This document shows, in pieces, positions 34,827 to 47,300 of a DNA stretch of 64,000 nucleotides. The position numbers and the translations under genes were made by a program. Where the stretch lies: contig NC_061512.1 in the NCBI RefSeq assembly GCF_022539505.1, positions 152,255,962-152,319,961 of the forward strand, in the 5' to 3' direction. A model generated the notes under the pieces. The model did no database searches. It saw nothing but the letters and a program-made list of their open reading frames with translations, and had not been told where the DNA came from. Origin of the DNA: Lolium rigidum (Eukaryota > Streptophyta > Magnoliopsida > Poales > Poaceae). How positions within the stretch are numbered: position 1 is the first letter of the stretch; every line of letters begins with the position of its first letter.

Positions 34827-34963
34827 GGAAAGGTAAAAAGGCACTCATACTCCGGTTCCGGGTAACAGTACTTTTCTGGCGCCATTGTGTTTGTGCTCGA
34901 AGCTATTTCCTTTAGATCCTGCAATTGCATCTTTTTGTTTCTTGTTTACACTAGTTTGGCATA

Positions 34964-35698
34964 ATGGACAACAATGAGCTTCTTATTCTATTTCCTAATT
35001 TAAAACATGGATTGTTTGATGCGAAAATTAAAAAACCTATGGAATCTTATTTGCATGCTGGTAGTAATATTAGTATGAACGCTTTGAACACCATTGTTGA
35101 TAATAATATAGAAAGTTCTAAGCTTGGGGAAGCTGGTTTTCATGATCTTTTTAGTCCCCCGAGCATTGAGGAGAAAATTTTCTTTGATGATACTTTGCCT
35201 CCTATTTATGATGATTATAATAGTGGTCTTTTGGTACAACCTACTATGGAGAGTAAATTTTATTGTGATTATACTATGCCTCCTACACTTGATGAGAATA
35301 ATAATGATAGCTACTTTGTTGAATTTGCTCCCACTACAACTAATAAAATTGATTATGCTTATGTGGAGAGTAATAATTTTATGCATGAGACTCATGATAA
35401 GAATGCTTTATGTGATAGTTATATTGTTGAGTTTGCTCATGTTGCTACTGAAAGTTATTATGAGAGAGGAAAATATGGTTGTAGAAATTTTCATGTTACT
35501 AAAACACCTCTCTATGTGCTGAAATTTTTGAAGCTACACTTGTTTTATCTTCCTATGCTTGTTACTTTGCTCTTCATGAACTTGTTTATTTACAAGATTC
35601 CTATGCATAGGAAGCATGTTAGACTTAAATGTGTTTTGAATTTGCCTCTTGATGCTCTCTTTTGCTTCAAATACTATTTCTTGCGAGTGCATCATTAA
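34964..35698 (+). CDS. Family A ORF, 244 aa, unknown function
   Basis: An intact frame from ATG (MDNNELLILFPNLK) about 165 bases after the LTR, where gag would start. No CCHC knuckle, protease or capsid motif. Residues 1-60 are polar; 60-170 are rich in D, N, E and Y with repeated YIVEF/YFVEFAPTTT-like and TMES/TMPPTLDE phrases; about 185-215 is hydrophobic (LFYLPMLVTLLFMNLFIYKI), then basic (HRKHVRLK). That could be one membrane segment near the C-terminus. A second copy at 54348-55082 has the same length and differs by single residues. I do not recognise the family. Confidence 0.7.
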   Translation: MDNNELLILFPNLKHGLFDAKIKKPMESYLHAGSNISMNALNTIVDNNIESSKLGEAGFHDLFSPPSIEEKIFFDDTLPPIYDDYNSGLLVQPTMESKFYCDYTMPPTLDENNNDSYFVEFAPTTTNKIDYAYVESNNFMHETHDKNALCDSYIVEFAHVATESYYERGKYGCRNFHVTKTPLYVLKFLKLHLFYLPMLVTLLFMNLFIYKIPMHRKHVRLKCVLNLPLDALFCFKYYFLRVHH

Positions 35699-38289
35699 AA
35701 CTCGCTGAGCCCATCTTAATGGCTATAAAGAAAGAACTTCTTGGGAGATAACCCATGTGTTATTTTGCTACAGTACTTTGTTTTATATTTGTGTCTTGGA
35801 AGTTGTTTACTACTGTAGCAACCTCTCCTTATCTTAGTTTTGTGTTTTGTTGTGCCAAGTAAAGTCTTTGATAGTAAAGTAAGTACTAGATTTGGATTAC
35901 TGCGCAGTTCCGGATTTCTTTGCTGTCACGAATCTGGGTCTACCTCCCTGTAGGTAGCTCAGAAAATTAAGCCAATTTACGTGCATGATCCTCAGATATG
36001 TACTAAACTTTCATTCAATTTGAGCATTTTCATTTGAACAAGTCTGGTGGCCTAATAAAATCCATCTTTACGGACTGTTCTGTTTTGACCGATTCTGCCT
36101 TTTATTTCGCATTGCCTCTTTTGCTATGTTGGATGAATTTCTTTGATCCATTAATGTCCAGTAGCTTTATGCAATGTCCAGAAGTGTTAAGAATGATTGT
36201 GTCACCTCTGAACATGTGAATTTTTATTATGCATTAACCCTCTAATGAGTTGTTTCGAGTTTGGTGTGGAGGAAGTTTTCAAGGATCAAGAGAGGAGTAT
36301 GATGCAATATGATCAAGGAGAGTGAAAGCTCTAAGCTTGGGGATGCCCCGGAGGTTCACCCCTGCATATTCTAAGAAGACTCAAGCGTCTAAGCTTGGGG
36401 ATGCCCAAGGAATCCCCTTCTTCATCGACAACATTATCAGGTTCCTCCCCTGAAACTATATTTTTATTCCGTCACATCTTATGCACTTTGCTTGGAGCGT
36501 CAGTTTGTTTTTGTTTTTGTTTTGTTTGAATAAAATGGATCCTAGCATTCACTTTGTGGGAGAGAGACACGCTCCGCTGTAGCATATGGACAAGTATGTC
36601 CTTAGGCTCTACTCATAGTATTCATGGCGAAGTTTCTTCTTCGTTAAATTGTTATATGGTTGGAATTGGAAAATACTACATGTAGTAACTCTAAAATGTC
36701 TTGGAAAATTTGATACTTGGCAATTTTTGTGCTCATGTTTAAGCTCTTGCATCATATACTTTGCACCCATTAATGAAGAAATACATAGAGCTTTCTAAAT
36801 TTGGTTTGCATATTTGGTCTCTCTAAAGTCTAGATAATTTCTAGTATTGAGTTTTGAACAACAAGGAAGACGGTGTAGAGTCTTATAATGTTTACAATAT
36901 GTCTTTTATGTGAGTTTTGCTGCACCGGTTCATCCTTGTGTTTGTTTCAAATAACCTTGCTAGCCTAAGCCTTGTATCGAGAGGGAATACTTCTCATGCA
37001 TCCAAAATCCTTGAGCCAACCACTATGCCATTTGTGTCCACCATACCTACCTACTACATGGTATTTATCCGCCATTCCAAAGTAAATTGCTTGAGTGCTA
37101 CCTTTAAAATTCCATCATTCACCTTTGCAATATATAGCTCATGGGACAAATAGCTTAAAAACTATTGTGGTATTGAATATGTACTTATGCACTTTATCTC
37201 TTATTAAGTTGCTTGTTGTGCGATAACCATGTCTTCTGGGGACGCCATCAACTATTCTTTGTTGAATATCATGTGAGTTGCTATGCATGTCCGTCTTGTC
37301 CGAAGTAAGAGAGATCTACCACCTTTATGGTTGGAGCATGCATATTGTTAGAGAAGAACATTGGGCCGCTAACTAAAGCCATGATTCATGGTGGAAGTTT
37401 CAGTTTTGGACACATATCCTCAATCTCATATGAGAATAATAATTGTTGTCACATGCTTATGCATTAAAGAGGAGTCCATTATCTGTTGTCCATGTTGTCC
37501 CGGTATGGATGTCTAAGTTGAGAATAATCAAAAGCGAGAAATCCAAAATGCGAGCTTTCTCCTTAGACCTTTGTACGGACGGCATGGAGGTACCCCATTG
37601 TGACACTTGGTTAAAACATGTGCATTGCAAAGATCCGGTAGTCCAAGCTAATTAGGACAAGGTGCGGGCACTATTAGTATACTATGCATGAGGCTTGCAA
37701 CTTGTAAGATATAATTTACATAACTCATATGCTTTATTACTACCGTTGACAAAATTGTTTCATGTTTTCAAAATCAAAGCTCTAGCACAAATATAGCAAT
37801 CGATGCTTTCGTCTTTGAAGGACCATTCTTTTTTACTTTTATGTTGAGTCAGTTCACCTATCTCTCTCCACCTCAAGAAGCAAACACTTGTGTGAACTAT
37901 GCATTGATTCCTACATACTTGCATATTGTACTTGTTATATTACTCTATGTTGACAATTATCCATGAGATATACATGTTACAAGTTGAAAGCAACCGCTGA
38001 AACTTAATCTTCCTTTATGTTGCTTCAATACCTTTACTTTGATTTATTGCTTTATGAGTTAACTCTTATGCAAGACTTATTGATGCTTGTATTGAAGTAC
38101 TATTCATGAAAAGTCTTTGCTTTATGATTCACTTGTTTACTCATGTCATTACCATTGTTTTGATCGCTGCATTCATTACATATGTTTACAAATAGTATGA
38201 TCAAGGTTATGATGGCATGTCACTTCAGAAATTATCTTTGTTATCGTTTTACCCGCTCGGGACGAGCAGTAACTAAGCTTGGGGATGCT
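35699..38289 (+). other. A1 non-coding internal region and polypurine tract
   Basis: About 2.6 kb without a supported gene. The polypurine tract AAGCTTGGGGATGC ends at the 3' LTR (about 38275-38289). Near-identical copies occur internally at 36333-36347 and 36391-36405, and a partial one in the ORF at 35120-35130. Bases 37367-38270 match the start of the window and 41541-42455. Confidence 0.8.
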
Positions 38290-40002
38290 TGATACGTCTC
38301 CGACGTATCGATAATTTCTTATGTTCCATGCCATATTATTGATGATACCTACATGTTTTATGCACACTTTATGTCATATTCGTGCATTTTCCGGAACTAA
38401 CCTACTAACAAGATGCCGAAGTGCCGTCTGCTGTTTTCTGCTGTTTTTGGTTTCAGAAATCCTAGTAACGAAATATTCTCGGAATTGGACGAAATCAAGA
38501 CCCAGGGTCCTATTTTTCTCGGAGCCTTCCAGAACACCCGAGAGCCGCCAGAGGGAAGCCCTGGGGGCCCCACACCACACCCTGGCGCGGCCAGAGGGGG
38601 GCCGCGCCGCCCTATGGTGTGGGCCCACCAGGCCCCCTCCGAGGCTGCCCTTCCGCCTATTTAAAGCCTCCGTCGAGAAAACCCTGATACGAAAAACCAC
38701 GATACGGAAAACCTTCCAGAGCCGCCGCCATCGCGAAGCCAAGATCTGGGGGACAGGAGTCTCTGTTTCGGCACCCCGCCGGAGCGGGGAAGTGCCCCCG
38801 GAAGGCTTCTCCATCGACACCGCTGCCATCTCCACCGCCATCTTCATCACCGCTGCTGCTCCCATGAGGAGGGAGTAGTTCTCCATCGAGGCTCGGGGTT
38901 GTACCGGTAGCTATGTGGTTCATCTCTCTCCTATGTGCTTCAATACAATAATCTCATGAGCTGCCTTACATGATTGAGATTCATATGATGATGCTTGTAA
39001 TCTAGATGTCATTATGCTAGTCAAGTGAGTTTTACTTATGTGATCTCCGGAGACTCCTTGTCCCACGTGTGTAAAGGTGACAAGTGTGTGCACCGTGTGG
39101 GTCTCTTAGGCTATATTTCACGTAATACTTACTCACCGTTATGAATGGCGTAGTGAAGTGCTTATTTATAACTCTTTATGATTGCAATGTATTTTGTATC
39201 ACAATTTATCTATGTGCTACTCTAGCAATGTTATTAAAGTAGTTTTATTCCTCCCGCACGGTGTAATGGTGACAGGTGTGTGCATCCGTGTTAGTACTTG
39301 GCGTATGCTATGATTATGATCTCTTGTAGATTATGAAGTTAACTATTGCTATGATGGTATTAATGTGATCTATTCCTCCTACATAGTGTGAAGGTGACGA
39401 GTGTGCATACTATGTTATTACTTGGTTTAGTCTTATTGATCTTTCATGCACTCTAAGGTTATTTAAATATGAACATTGAATTGTGGAGCTTGTTAACTCC
39501 GGCATTGAGGGTTCGTGTAATCCTACGCAATGTGTTCATCATCCAACAAGAGTGTAGAGTATGCATTTATCTATTCTGTTATGTGATCAATGTTGAGAGT
39601 GTCCACTAGTGAAAGTCTAATCCCTAGGCCTTGTTCCTAAATACTGCTATCGCTGCTTGTTTACTGTTTTACTGCGTTACTACTACTGCGTTACTACTGC
39701 TTGTTTACTGACCTGGGCAAAGCACTTTTCTGGTGCCGTTGCTACTGCTCATATATATTCATACCACCTGTATTTCACTATCTCTTCTCCGAACTAGTAC
39801 ACCTATTAGGTGTGTTGGGGACACAAGAGACTTCTTGCTTTGTGGTTGCAGGGTTGCATGAGAGGGATATCTTTGACCTCTTCCTCCCTGAGATCGATAA
39901 ACCTTGGGTGATCCACTTAAGGGAAACTTGTTGCTGTTCTACAAACCTCTGCTCTTGGAGGCCCAACACTGTCTACAAGAATAGAAGCTCCCGTAGACAT
40001 CA
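38290..40002 (+). repeat. 3' LTR of A1
   Basis: 1713 bp. It differs from the 5' LTR at scattered single positions, suggesting moderate age. TATA-like TATTTAAAG at 38658-38666. Confidence 0.93.
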
Positions 40003-40007
40003 ATGGT

Positions 40008-40131
40008 GGACTTGTCCTTGGTTGCGACGGGGATGGCGTTGCTCCCAGTCCTTGGTGCGGTGTTGGTGTTGTTGCTGTTGTTGTTGTTGTTGTTGTTGTT
40101 GTTGGGGGCTCTTGGTGGAGCGCGGTTGAAG

Positions 40132-40175
<44 letters not shown>

Positions 40176-41032
40176 GCTATTGTTGTTGTGGTGGCCTCCT
40201 GGCCTGGGGTTTCCTCCACTCCGGTTCTGATAAACCGGACGTGACATCTGTGCATTGGGCTTGTTGTTCCTGAAGCCTCCGCCTGAGTTGGGGCGATACC
40301 TTGGGGCATTGCTAGGCCCACTCTGGTTCATCATGCGGCGCTTGCAGTTCTCGCTGGCTTGGTGCAGTTTCCCCTCCATTGGATGGAGGAGTCCACAAGG
40401 GCTTCGAGGTCGGCGAAGGGGATGTTGATCAACATAGTCTGCATCTCATCATGCAGTCCGTTCAGAAACCTTTCCTTCCTCTTCTCAGTAGTATCAGTCT
40501 CATCTGGGGCGTACCTTGACAAAGTTAGGAACTTGTTGCGGTATTCCACCACGGACATCCGGCCTTGCTTCAGTTCACGGAATTCATCTCTCATCTTCTT
40601 TATCAGACCCGGGGGCACATGGTACTTGCTGAACTTGAGCTTGAAATCTTCCCAAGTCATGAACTGTCCCGCGTTCATGGCACGGGTGCTTGTCCACCAA
40701 GCTCTTGCTGGTCCTGCTAAGTAGTGCGTGGCAAACAGCACTTTATCATTTTCTTCAACTCCAGCTACTTCTAGATTGTTCTCCATAGTTTGGAGCCAAT
40801 CATCTGCATCCAGGGGTTCCTCAGTCTTGCTGAAAACTGGCGGGTTGGTATTCTGGAAATTCTAGAGCTTTGATCCTGGGTGATCATGATGGCCTTGATT
40901 GTTGTTGGCAAGCTGCTGAAGTGCTGCAATGTTGGCTTGCCTTTCAGCTCTTTCTGCTTCTCTATCTTCCATCATAACTTGCAACATCTGCATCATAGCG
41001 TCTTGGTTTGCGTTGCGAGTTGGAGGGGCCAT
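40008..41032 (-). pseudogene. gag: Tekay Gag, N-terminal and capsid part
   Basis: The start (41030-41032) reads MAPPTRNANQDAMM. TAG at 40862-40864 replaces a glutamine codon; the frame continues with the capsid domain (LFATHYLAGPARAWW, MTWEDFKLKFSKYHVP, SVVEYRNKFLTLSRYAPDE, RFLNGLHDEMQTMLINIP). A one-base deletion near 40379 shifts to the frame with ENCKRRMMNQSGPS, then an asparagine-rich stretch. At 40008 it meets the A1 insertion; the knuckle follows at 33079 in frame. Confidence 0.9.
40061..40188. repeat. TTG microsatellites coding polyasparagine in Tekay gag
   Basis: Two TTG (AAC on the coding strand) runs, about 40061-40104 and 40131-40188, encode two Asn-rich tracts in Gag before the zinc knuckle. 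Repeat length may vary between copies. Confidence 0.9.
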
Positions 41033-41440
41033 CTGAGCATTGAGATAGATCATGAGATAAGAGGGAAATTTTCTATGGCTTGTTTTGTGTTTAAGTTCAA
41101 AAGCTTAAAACTTGAAGTCTTTTCATGATGACACAAACATACATTCATTCATAACAAACAACACACATTACAAACTAACACACTAAGGGTTTTAAGAACC
41201 CTTCTTCTCCAATCTACGATACATGGGGCGGGATACAACTCACACCTACGATATGCATAAGTGAATGATACGTCTCCGACGTATCGATAATTTCTTATGT
41301 TCTATGCCATATTATTGATGATACCTACATGTTTTATGCACACTTTATGTCATATTCGTGCATTTTCTGGAACTAACCTATTAACAAGATGCCGAAGTGC
41401 CGATTGCTGTTTTCTCGCTTGTTTTTGGTTTTAGAAATCC

Positions 41441-41540
41441 NNNNNNNNNNNNNNNNNNNNNNNNNNNNNNNNNNNNNNNNNNNNNNNNNNNNNNNNNNNN
41501 NNNNNNNNNNNNNNNNNNNNNNNNNNNNNNNNNNNNNNNN
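41441..41540. other. Assembly gap (100 N)
   Basis: It joins LTR sequence directly to 3' internal sequence of the same element. By comparison with A1, about 4 kb is missing, so the N count is not the true size. Confidence 0.99.
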
Positions 41541-42473
41541 GAACTTTGGGCCGCTAACTAAAGCCATGATTCATGGTGGAAGTTTCAGTTTGGACATATA
41601 TCCTCAATCTCATATGAGAATAATAATTGTTGCCACATGCTTATGTATTAAAGAGGAGTCCATTATCTCGTTGTCCATGTTGTCCCGGTATGGATGTCTA
41701 AGTTGAGAATAATCAAAAGCGAGAAATCCAAAATGCGAGCTTTCTCCTTAGACCTTTGTACAAAGCGGCATGGAGGTACCCCATTGTGACACTTGGTCAA
41801 AACATGTGCATTGCAAAGATCCGGTAGTCCAAGTTAATTAGGACAAGGTGCGGGCACTATTAGTATACTATGCATGAGACTTGCAACTTGTAAGATATAA
41901 TGTACATAACTCATATGCTTTATTACTACCGTTGACAAAATTGTTTCATGTTTTCAAAATAAAAGCTCTAGCACAAATATAGCAATCAATGCTTTCCTCT
42001 TTGAAGGACCATTCTTTTTACTTTTATGTTGAGTCAGTTCACCTATTTCTCTCCACCTCAAGAAGCAAACACTTGTGTGAACTGTGCATTGATTCCTACA
42101 TACTTGCATATTGTACTTGTTATATTACTCTATGTTGACAATTATCCATGAGATATACATGTTACAAGTTGAAAGCAACCGCTGAAACTTAATCTTCCTT
42201 TGTGTTGCTTCAATGCCTTTACTTTGATTTATTGCTTTATGAGTTAACTCTTATGCAAGGCTTATTAATACTTGTCTTGAAGTACTATTCATGAAAAGTC
42301 TTTGCTATATGATTCACTTGTTTACTCATGTCATTACCATTGTTTTGATCGCTGCATCCACTACATATGTTTACAAATAGTATGATCAAGGTTATGATGG
42401 CATATCACTTCAGAAATTATCTTTGTTATCGTTTTACCTGCTCGGGACGAGCAGAACTAAGCTTGGGGATGCT

Positions 42474-43975
42474 TGATACGTCTCCGACGTATCGATAATT
42501 TCTTATGTTCTATGCCATATTATTGATGATACCTACATGTTTTATGCACACTTTATGTCATATTCGTGCATTTTCCGGAACTAACCTATTAACAAGATGC
42601 CGAAGTGCCGCTTGCTCGTTTTCTCGCTGTTTTTGGTTTCGAAATCCTAGTAACGAAATATTTTCGGAATCGGACGAAATCAAGACCCGGGTTCCTATTT
42701 TCACCGGAAGCATCCGGAACACCGGGAAGGACCGGAGGGGGCACCGGGCCCCCGGACCATAGGCCGGCGCGGCCCGGGCCCTAGCCGCGCCGCCATATGG
42801 TGTGGCCACCCCTTCGACCCTCCTGCGCCGCCTCTTCGCCTATATAAAGCCTCCGTCGCGAAAACCCCGAGACGAAAAACCACGATACGGAAAACCTTCC
42901 GCAGCCGCCGCCATCGCGAAGCCAAGATCCGGGGACAGGAGTCTCCGTTCCGGCACCCTGCCGGAGCGGGGAAGTGCCCCGGAAGGCTTCTCCATCGACA
43001 CCGCTGCCATCTCCACCGCCATCTTCATCACCGCCGCTTGCTCCCATGAGGAGGGAGTAGTTCTCCCCGAGGCCGAGGGATCCGCTCGTAGCTATGTGGT
43101 TCATCTCTCTCCCATGTACCTCAATACAATAATCTCATGAGCTGCTTTACATGATTGAGATTCATATGAGTTTTGTATCACCACTATTCTATGTGCTACT
43201 CTAGCAAAGTTATTAAAGTAGTTCTATTCCTCCTGCACATGTGCAAAGGTAACAGTGTGTGCACCGTGTTAGTACTTGGTTTATGCTATGATCATGATCT
43301 CTTGTAGATTGCGAAGTTAACTATTGCTATGATAATATTGATGTGATCTATTCCTCCTACATATGCATGAAGATTACAGTGTGCATGCTATGCTAGTACT
43401 TGGTTTAGTCTTTTGATCTATCTTACACTAAAGGTTACTAAAATATGAGCATTATTGTGGAGCTTGTTAACTCCGGCATTGAGGGTTCGTGTAATCCTAC
43501 GCAATGTGTTCATCATCCAACAAAAGAGTGTAGAGTATGCATTTATCTATTATGTTATGTGATCAATGTTGAGAGTGTCCACTAGTGAAAGTGTAATCCC
43601 TAGGCCTTGTTCCTAAATATCGCTATCGCTGCTTGTTTACTCGTTTTACTGCGTTACTACCGCTGCATTACTACCGCTTGTTTACTCGTCCTGGGCAAAG
43701 CACTTTTCCGGTGCCGTTGCTACTACTTATTCATACCACCTGTATTTCACTATCTCTTCGCCGAACTAGTGCACCTATTAGGTGTGTTGGGGACACAAGA
43801 GACTTCTTGCTTTGTGGTTGCGGGGTTGCATGAGAGGGATATCTTTGACCTCTTCCTCCCTGAGATCGATAAACCTTGGGTAATCCACTTAAGGGAAACT
43901 TGCTGCTGTTCTACAAACCTCTGCTCTTGGAGGCCCAACACTGTCTACAGGAAAGGAGGGGGAACGTAGACATCA
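42474..43975 (+). repeat. 3' LTR of A3, with internal deletion
   Basis: 1502 bp, about 210 bp shorter than in A1. The missing part follows gagattcatatgag (about 43170), where A1 has a stretch with a CACGTGTGTAAAGGTGA block. TATA box TATATAAAG at 42841-42849. Confidence 0.88.
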
Positions 43976-43980
43976 GTGAA

Positions 43981-44368
43981 CTACTCCTCATCCTCATCAA
44001 CATCGATGGGGGTGTGGGCATCATCTTCGTCGTCCAGGAACTCGTAGTCTTCCCCCTCGGTATTCTCATCCTCCTCGAAGTCGTCGTCGTCACTCAGGAA
44101 GTGGCTTCCTCCCTGAATGTCTTCTCCATCTTCCTCCATCTTCTTCATCTGCTCTTCCTGGGCCTTGACAGTGGCCTCGAGTGCTGCTATCTTCGCGCGG
44201 AGGCGAGTGATGGTGGCATCCTTCTTCGTCCGCTGCTGGCGGAGAGTCCTGCGGTCATTGGCGAGCATCTTGATGGCGTCGCCTTGCTCGATGATGCGGG
44301 CGTGAGTCTGGTTGGCGTACTCACGGGCGTGGTCGAGATCCTGCTGATTGTGGTACAGGATGAAGTCG
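43981..44368 (-). CDS. Tekay extra ORF upstream of gag, C-terminal part
   Basis: It continues 48675-49078 after removal of the solo LTR; together they make an in-frame ORF of about 263 codons ending TAG at 43981-43983. This part is a predicted coiled coil (DLDHAREYANQTHARIIEQG, RLRAKIAALEATVKAQEEQM) followed by a strongly acidic tail (FLSDDDDFEEDENTEGEDYE). No Gag, protease or RT motif. It lies about 230 bases before the gag start, same strand. Function unknown. Confidence 0.75.
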
Positions 44369-44373
44369 AGATG

Positions 44374-47300
44374 TGTCAACACCCGGATTTTTAAGTCCAG
44401 ATGCCCCATTATATCATACATCGCAATCCCAGGAAGATTGTTTTTGCGAGACAAATAGTAAGTAGTTCAGAGTCATCATTTATTACAACACATACTTGTC
44501 TTACAACAACGGATCACATGATCCAATATTACACGAATAGATTGTTCAACATCACAAATAAGTAGCGGAAGCGTAGTAGTAGTGGACTACAAATTCCACA
44601 GGCAACGCTTGACGTTGGAAGACGATCCTAGTTATTGTAGACGTCCTGTTGTCCGTCATCCTGATACTGTTGCTCCTCTTCAAAGTCTGGCATTTGAATA
44701 GCCAGGGCAAAGCCATGAGTACTTTAAAGTACTCGCAAACTAATACTAAGGTAAAACTTATTGAGTATAGTAAGGGGTGCTAAGCTCTAGGTTGATTTGC
44801 ATAAAGCCAAGTTTAATTTATCAAACATTTAGTAAAGACCCATCATTTGCTAGACTAACTCATGTGGGAACATTAGTGTCATTCCCACAAATCATTTGTG
44901 ATCCAAGTCAAATCACCTTTCAAATTCATCATTCCTTTTTAAGATCAAAAATTCTGATAACGGAACAGTATGGCTTTTCCAATCGTCCATAACCGCGGAC
45001 ACGGCTATTCAAATAGGTTTAACACTCTGCATAGGTTGTACTCTTGTGCCACAACTTTTGATTACATCCGTCGAGGATAACCCCGAATCATCGTAACTCA
45101 GTACGCGGATCATCAACCTTAACCTTTCACTTATATATACTAGTATAGGCACCTCTCCCCATGAGCTTGGCCTCCCGGTGAGAACCAACTGTTAACCCGG
45201 GAACTGCACAGGGCTTGGGTCGTACATTCACCTCATATTCACGTCATTTCCCATATACGGAGGCAGCCTCGGCGTAACCCCTATGATGCTTGTTTAGAGG
45301 GAACCCATACTAAAATACACAAGTTTCTAGTTAAGCCCTACCCATAATCAGGTATTGTGGGGGTACTTGTATAATTGGAAGGGTATCGCATTCAAATCCA
45401 TATCAGTTTTATATCAAAAATCACCATCTTCTCTTGGTCATATTCTCCTTCAAAATTCATTCGATGGAATGACTCATCATTCCAAGGTTTCAAATTCATT
45501 TCAAAGTCACATGTTCCCATCTAGAGTAGTCAAATTTTATTTGATTAGCACTAGCAACTATTTCATGAGGGGTGCTATCTAGCTTTGAGTGTTTCTAGGC
45601 TAACCTTTAATCTTGTTCTACTCTATAACAAGTGAATCATAAATCAAAAAGTACTTGAAGTAAATAAGCAAAAATAAGTGCAAGGTAAAAACATGGGATA
45701 GGTAATACATAAAAATAAAAGGGGTGATGGTGCCTTGCTCTTGTAGAGCTTTGCATCATGGTGGTTAGCAAGAGTATTAGCTTGCCTTGGTGGGGATAGG
45801 AGTCAAAGTTCTCCTCCTCCTCTTGAGAGTAGCTTCCCTCCTCCACGTATTCCTCGTTACTAGCGTCTATATACGAATACGAGTACACAATCACTACACA
45901 ATTACTTGCATGCTAGACTAAACACACAAGAGGGTTCACACACTTACTTCTAACATCACAACCATCATGGCATGGTGAGTTACTTGGTTTGTTCTTATTT
46001 AAGAGAAAATAATTTCCTCCCATTAAGTATTTATTTGATTTGCTATTTTAAATCTTTAGACAAAATAATTTCCTCTCATTAAATCCTATCAAAATTTAAT
46101 CTCCGCACATAATAATAAGGTATGAAATATAAGTTGACCAAGGTCAACATTCCACATCTATTATATGGGAGTATAATTTAAATGAAGTGTTATACTTCAC
46201 AGAATTTAATACCACCATTTAAATGTATTAAAATCTCTAAGTAATACAAATCAGAGGTTCATTGGCCTAGGGTCATTTCCTCTGGTTGGATTACTTAGGA
46301 TCAAGATTTAAATGAGAGAGTAGCTCTCATACTATTTATAATATTCAAATTCCATAATTTGAAATGCACTAGAAATGGCTATTTAACCATTATTTTGATC
46401 CAGTACATGATCATGCAAACAACTTGGCTATATTATTGCATAAACAATTAAAGAACATCAATTTTGATTTATGAGAGTTGGAATCATCTCAAAATCAATT
46501 TTGGTTGAATTTTAAATTAAGTTTCAAGTTGCAAAAATCCCTGACTTGTTATTTTTAGCATTTTAATTCTACTACGAAATTAAAGATGGGACCAGTGGCA
46601 TTGGATAGATAATTTCGTTGGCTTTCCAACGGTATAAAGTTTGCTAGATTTGGTTTGGTAGATTTCAAACTATTCAAATTTGAAATTTGCATCAGTAAGC
46701 ATTTGTAATAAAACGAATTAAACGAAAATTTGAACTAACTGGGCCGCGCGGGAAAAGCCTACGGGCCCAAGATTTAAACGAAGCGTTACGGCCCAGCAAC
46801 GCGCCTTGCGAGTGGGCCGCCTGACGAGGTGGGGACCACCTGTCAGCGACTATTTAAACGCCGAAGCGGTACGCGCGCTGAGAGGCGTTGGATTAGGGGA
46901 TGGATCGACGGCCAGCAGTCGTCGTCTTCTCCGACGAGCGATGGGTTCACTGGCAGCGAGGGTAGGGGTCGAAGGCCTTACCGGCGTTCCCGCGGGGTTC
47001 TGCTGGTGGCGAGGCGATGTTGTCGACGGTGAGGAAGCGTCTGGTAGCAGTGGCGAGGCTTGGGGCGGCGTGGATCAACGGCGTCGATGTCCTGGCTCCG
47101 GCGGCTCCGATCTTGCAATTGAGGCGCCTCCGGCAGTAATTGGACGAGCTATGGTGGTGAGGAGGATCAGTGGTGAGAGGGGAGTCGAGTGGTGTGAAGA
47201 GAGCGTGCTGGGAGTGGCTCTATTTATAGGGTCGAGGGGTGCCGCGGGGTGCTGTGGAGGAGCGGCCATGGCGCGACGCTTCTGGCGATCGAAGGGGCAA

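Larger units (their letters stand above)
33085..40002 (+). mobile_element. Family A LTR retrotransposon, complete, no gag-pol (A1)
   Basis: 6918 bp with perfect target duplication ATGGT (33080-33084 and 40003-40007), inserted in the Tekay gag. LTRs 33085-34798 and 38290-40002 (1714 and 1713 bp). The primer site matches plant tRNA-Asp (TGGCGCCGTTGtCGGGGA), as in Athila-type Gypsy elements. The internal 3.5 kb holds one 244-codon ORF near the 5' side and no gag, protease, RT or integrase. It is therefore non-autonomous. The Athila link is inference from the primer site and the LTR start. Confidence 0.93.
41266..43975 (+). mobile_element. Family A LTR retrotransposon with assembly gap (A3)
   Basis: Perfect target duplication GTGAA (41261-41265 and 43976-43980), inserted between the Tekay extra ORF and gag. 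The 5' LTR starts at 41266 and is lost at the gap; sequence resumes in the 3' internal region (41541-42473). The 3' LTR is 42474-43975. The ORF region and primer site are not in the assembly. Confidence 0.9.

Noticed and set aside
35000..35522. Overlapping ORFs on both strands within the 244-codon ORF (also at 54524-55046)
   Set aside because: Shadow frames with I/L/M-rich composition. Only the 34964 and 54348 frames start at a plausible position and have balanced composition.
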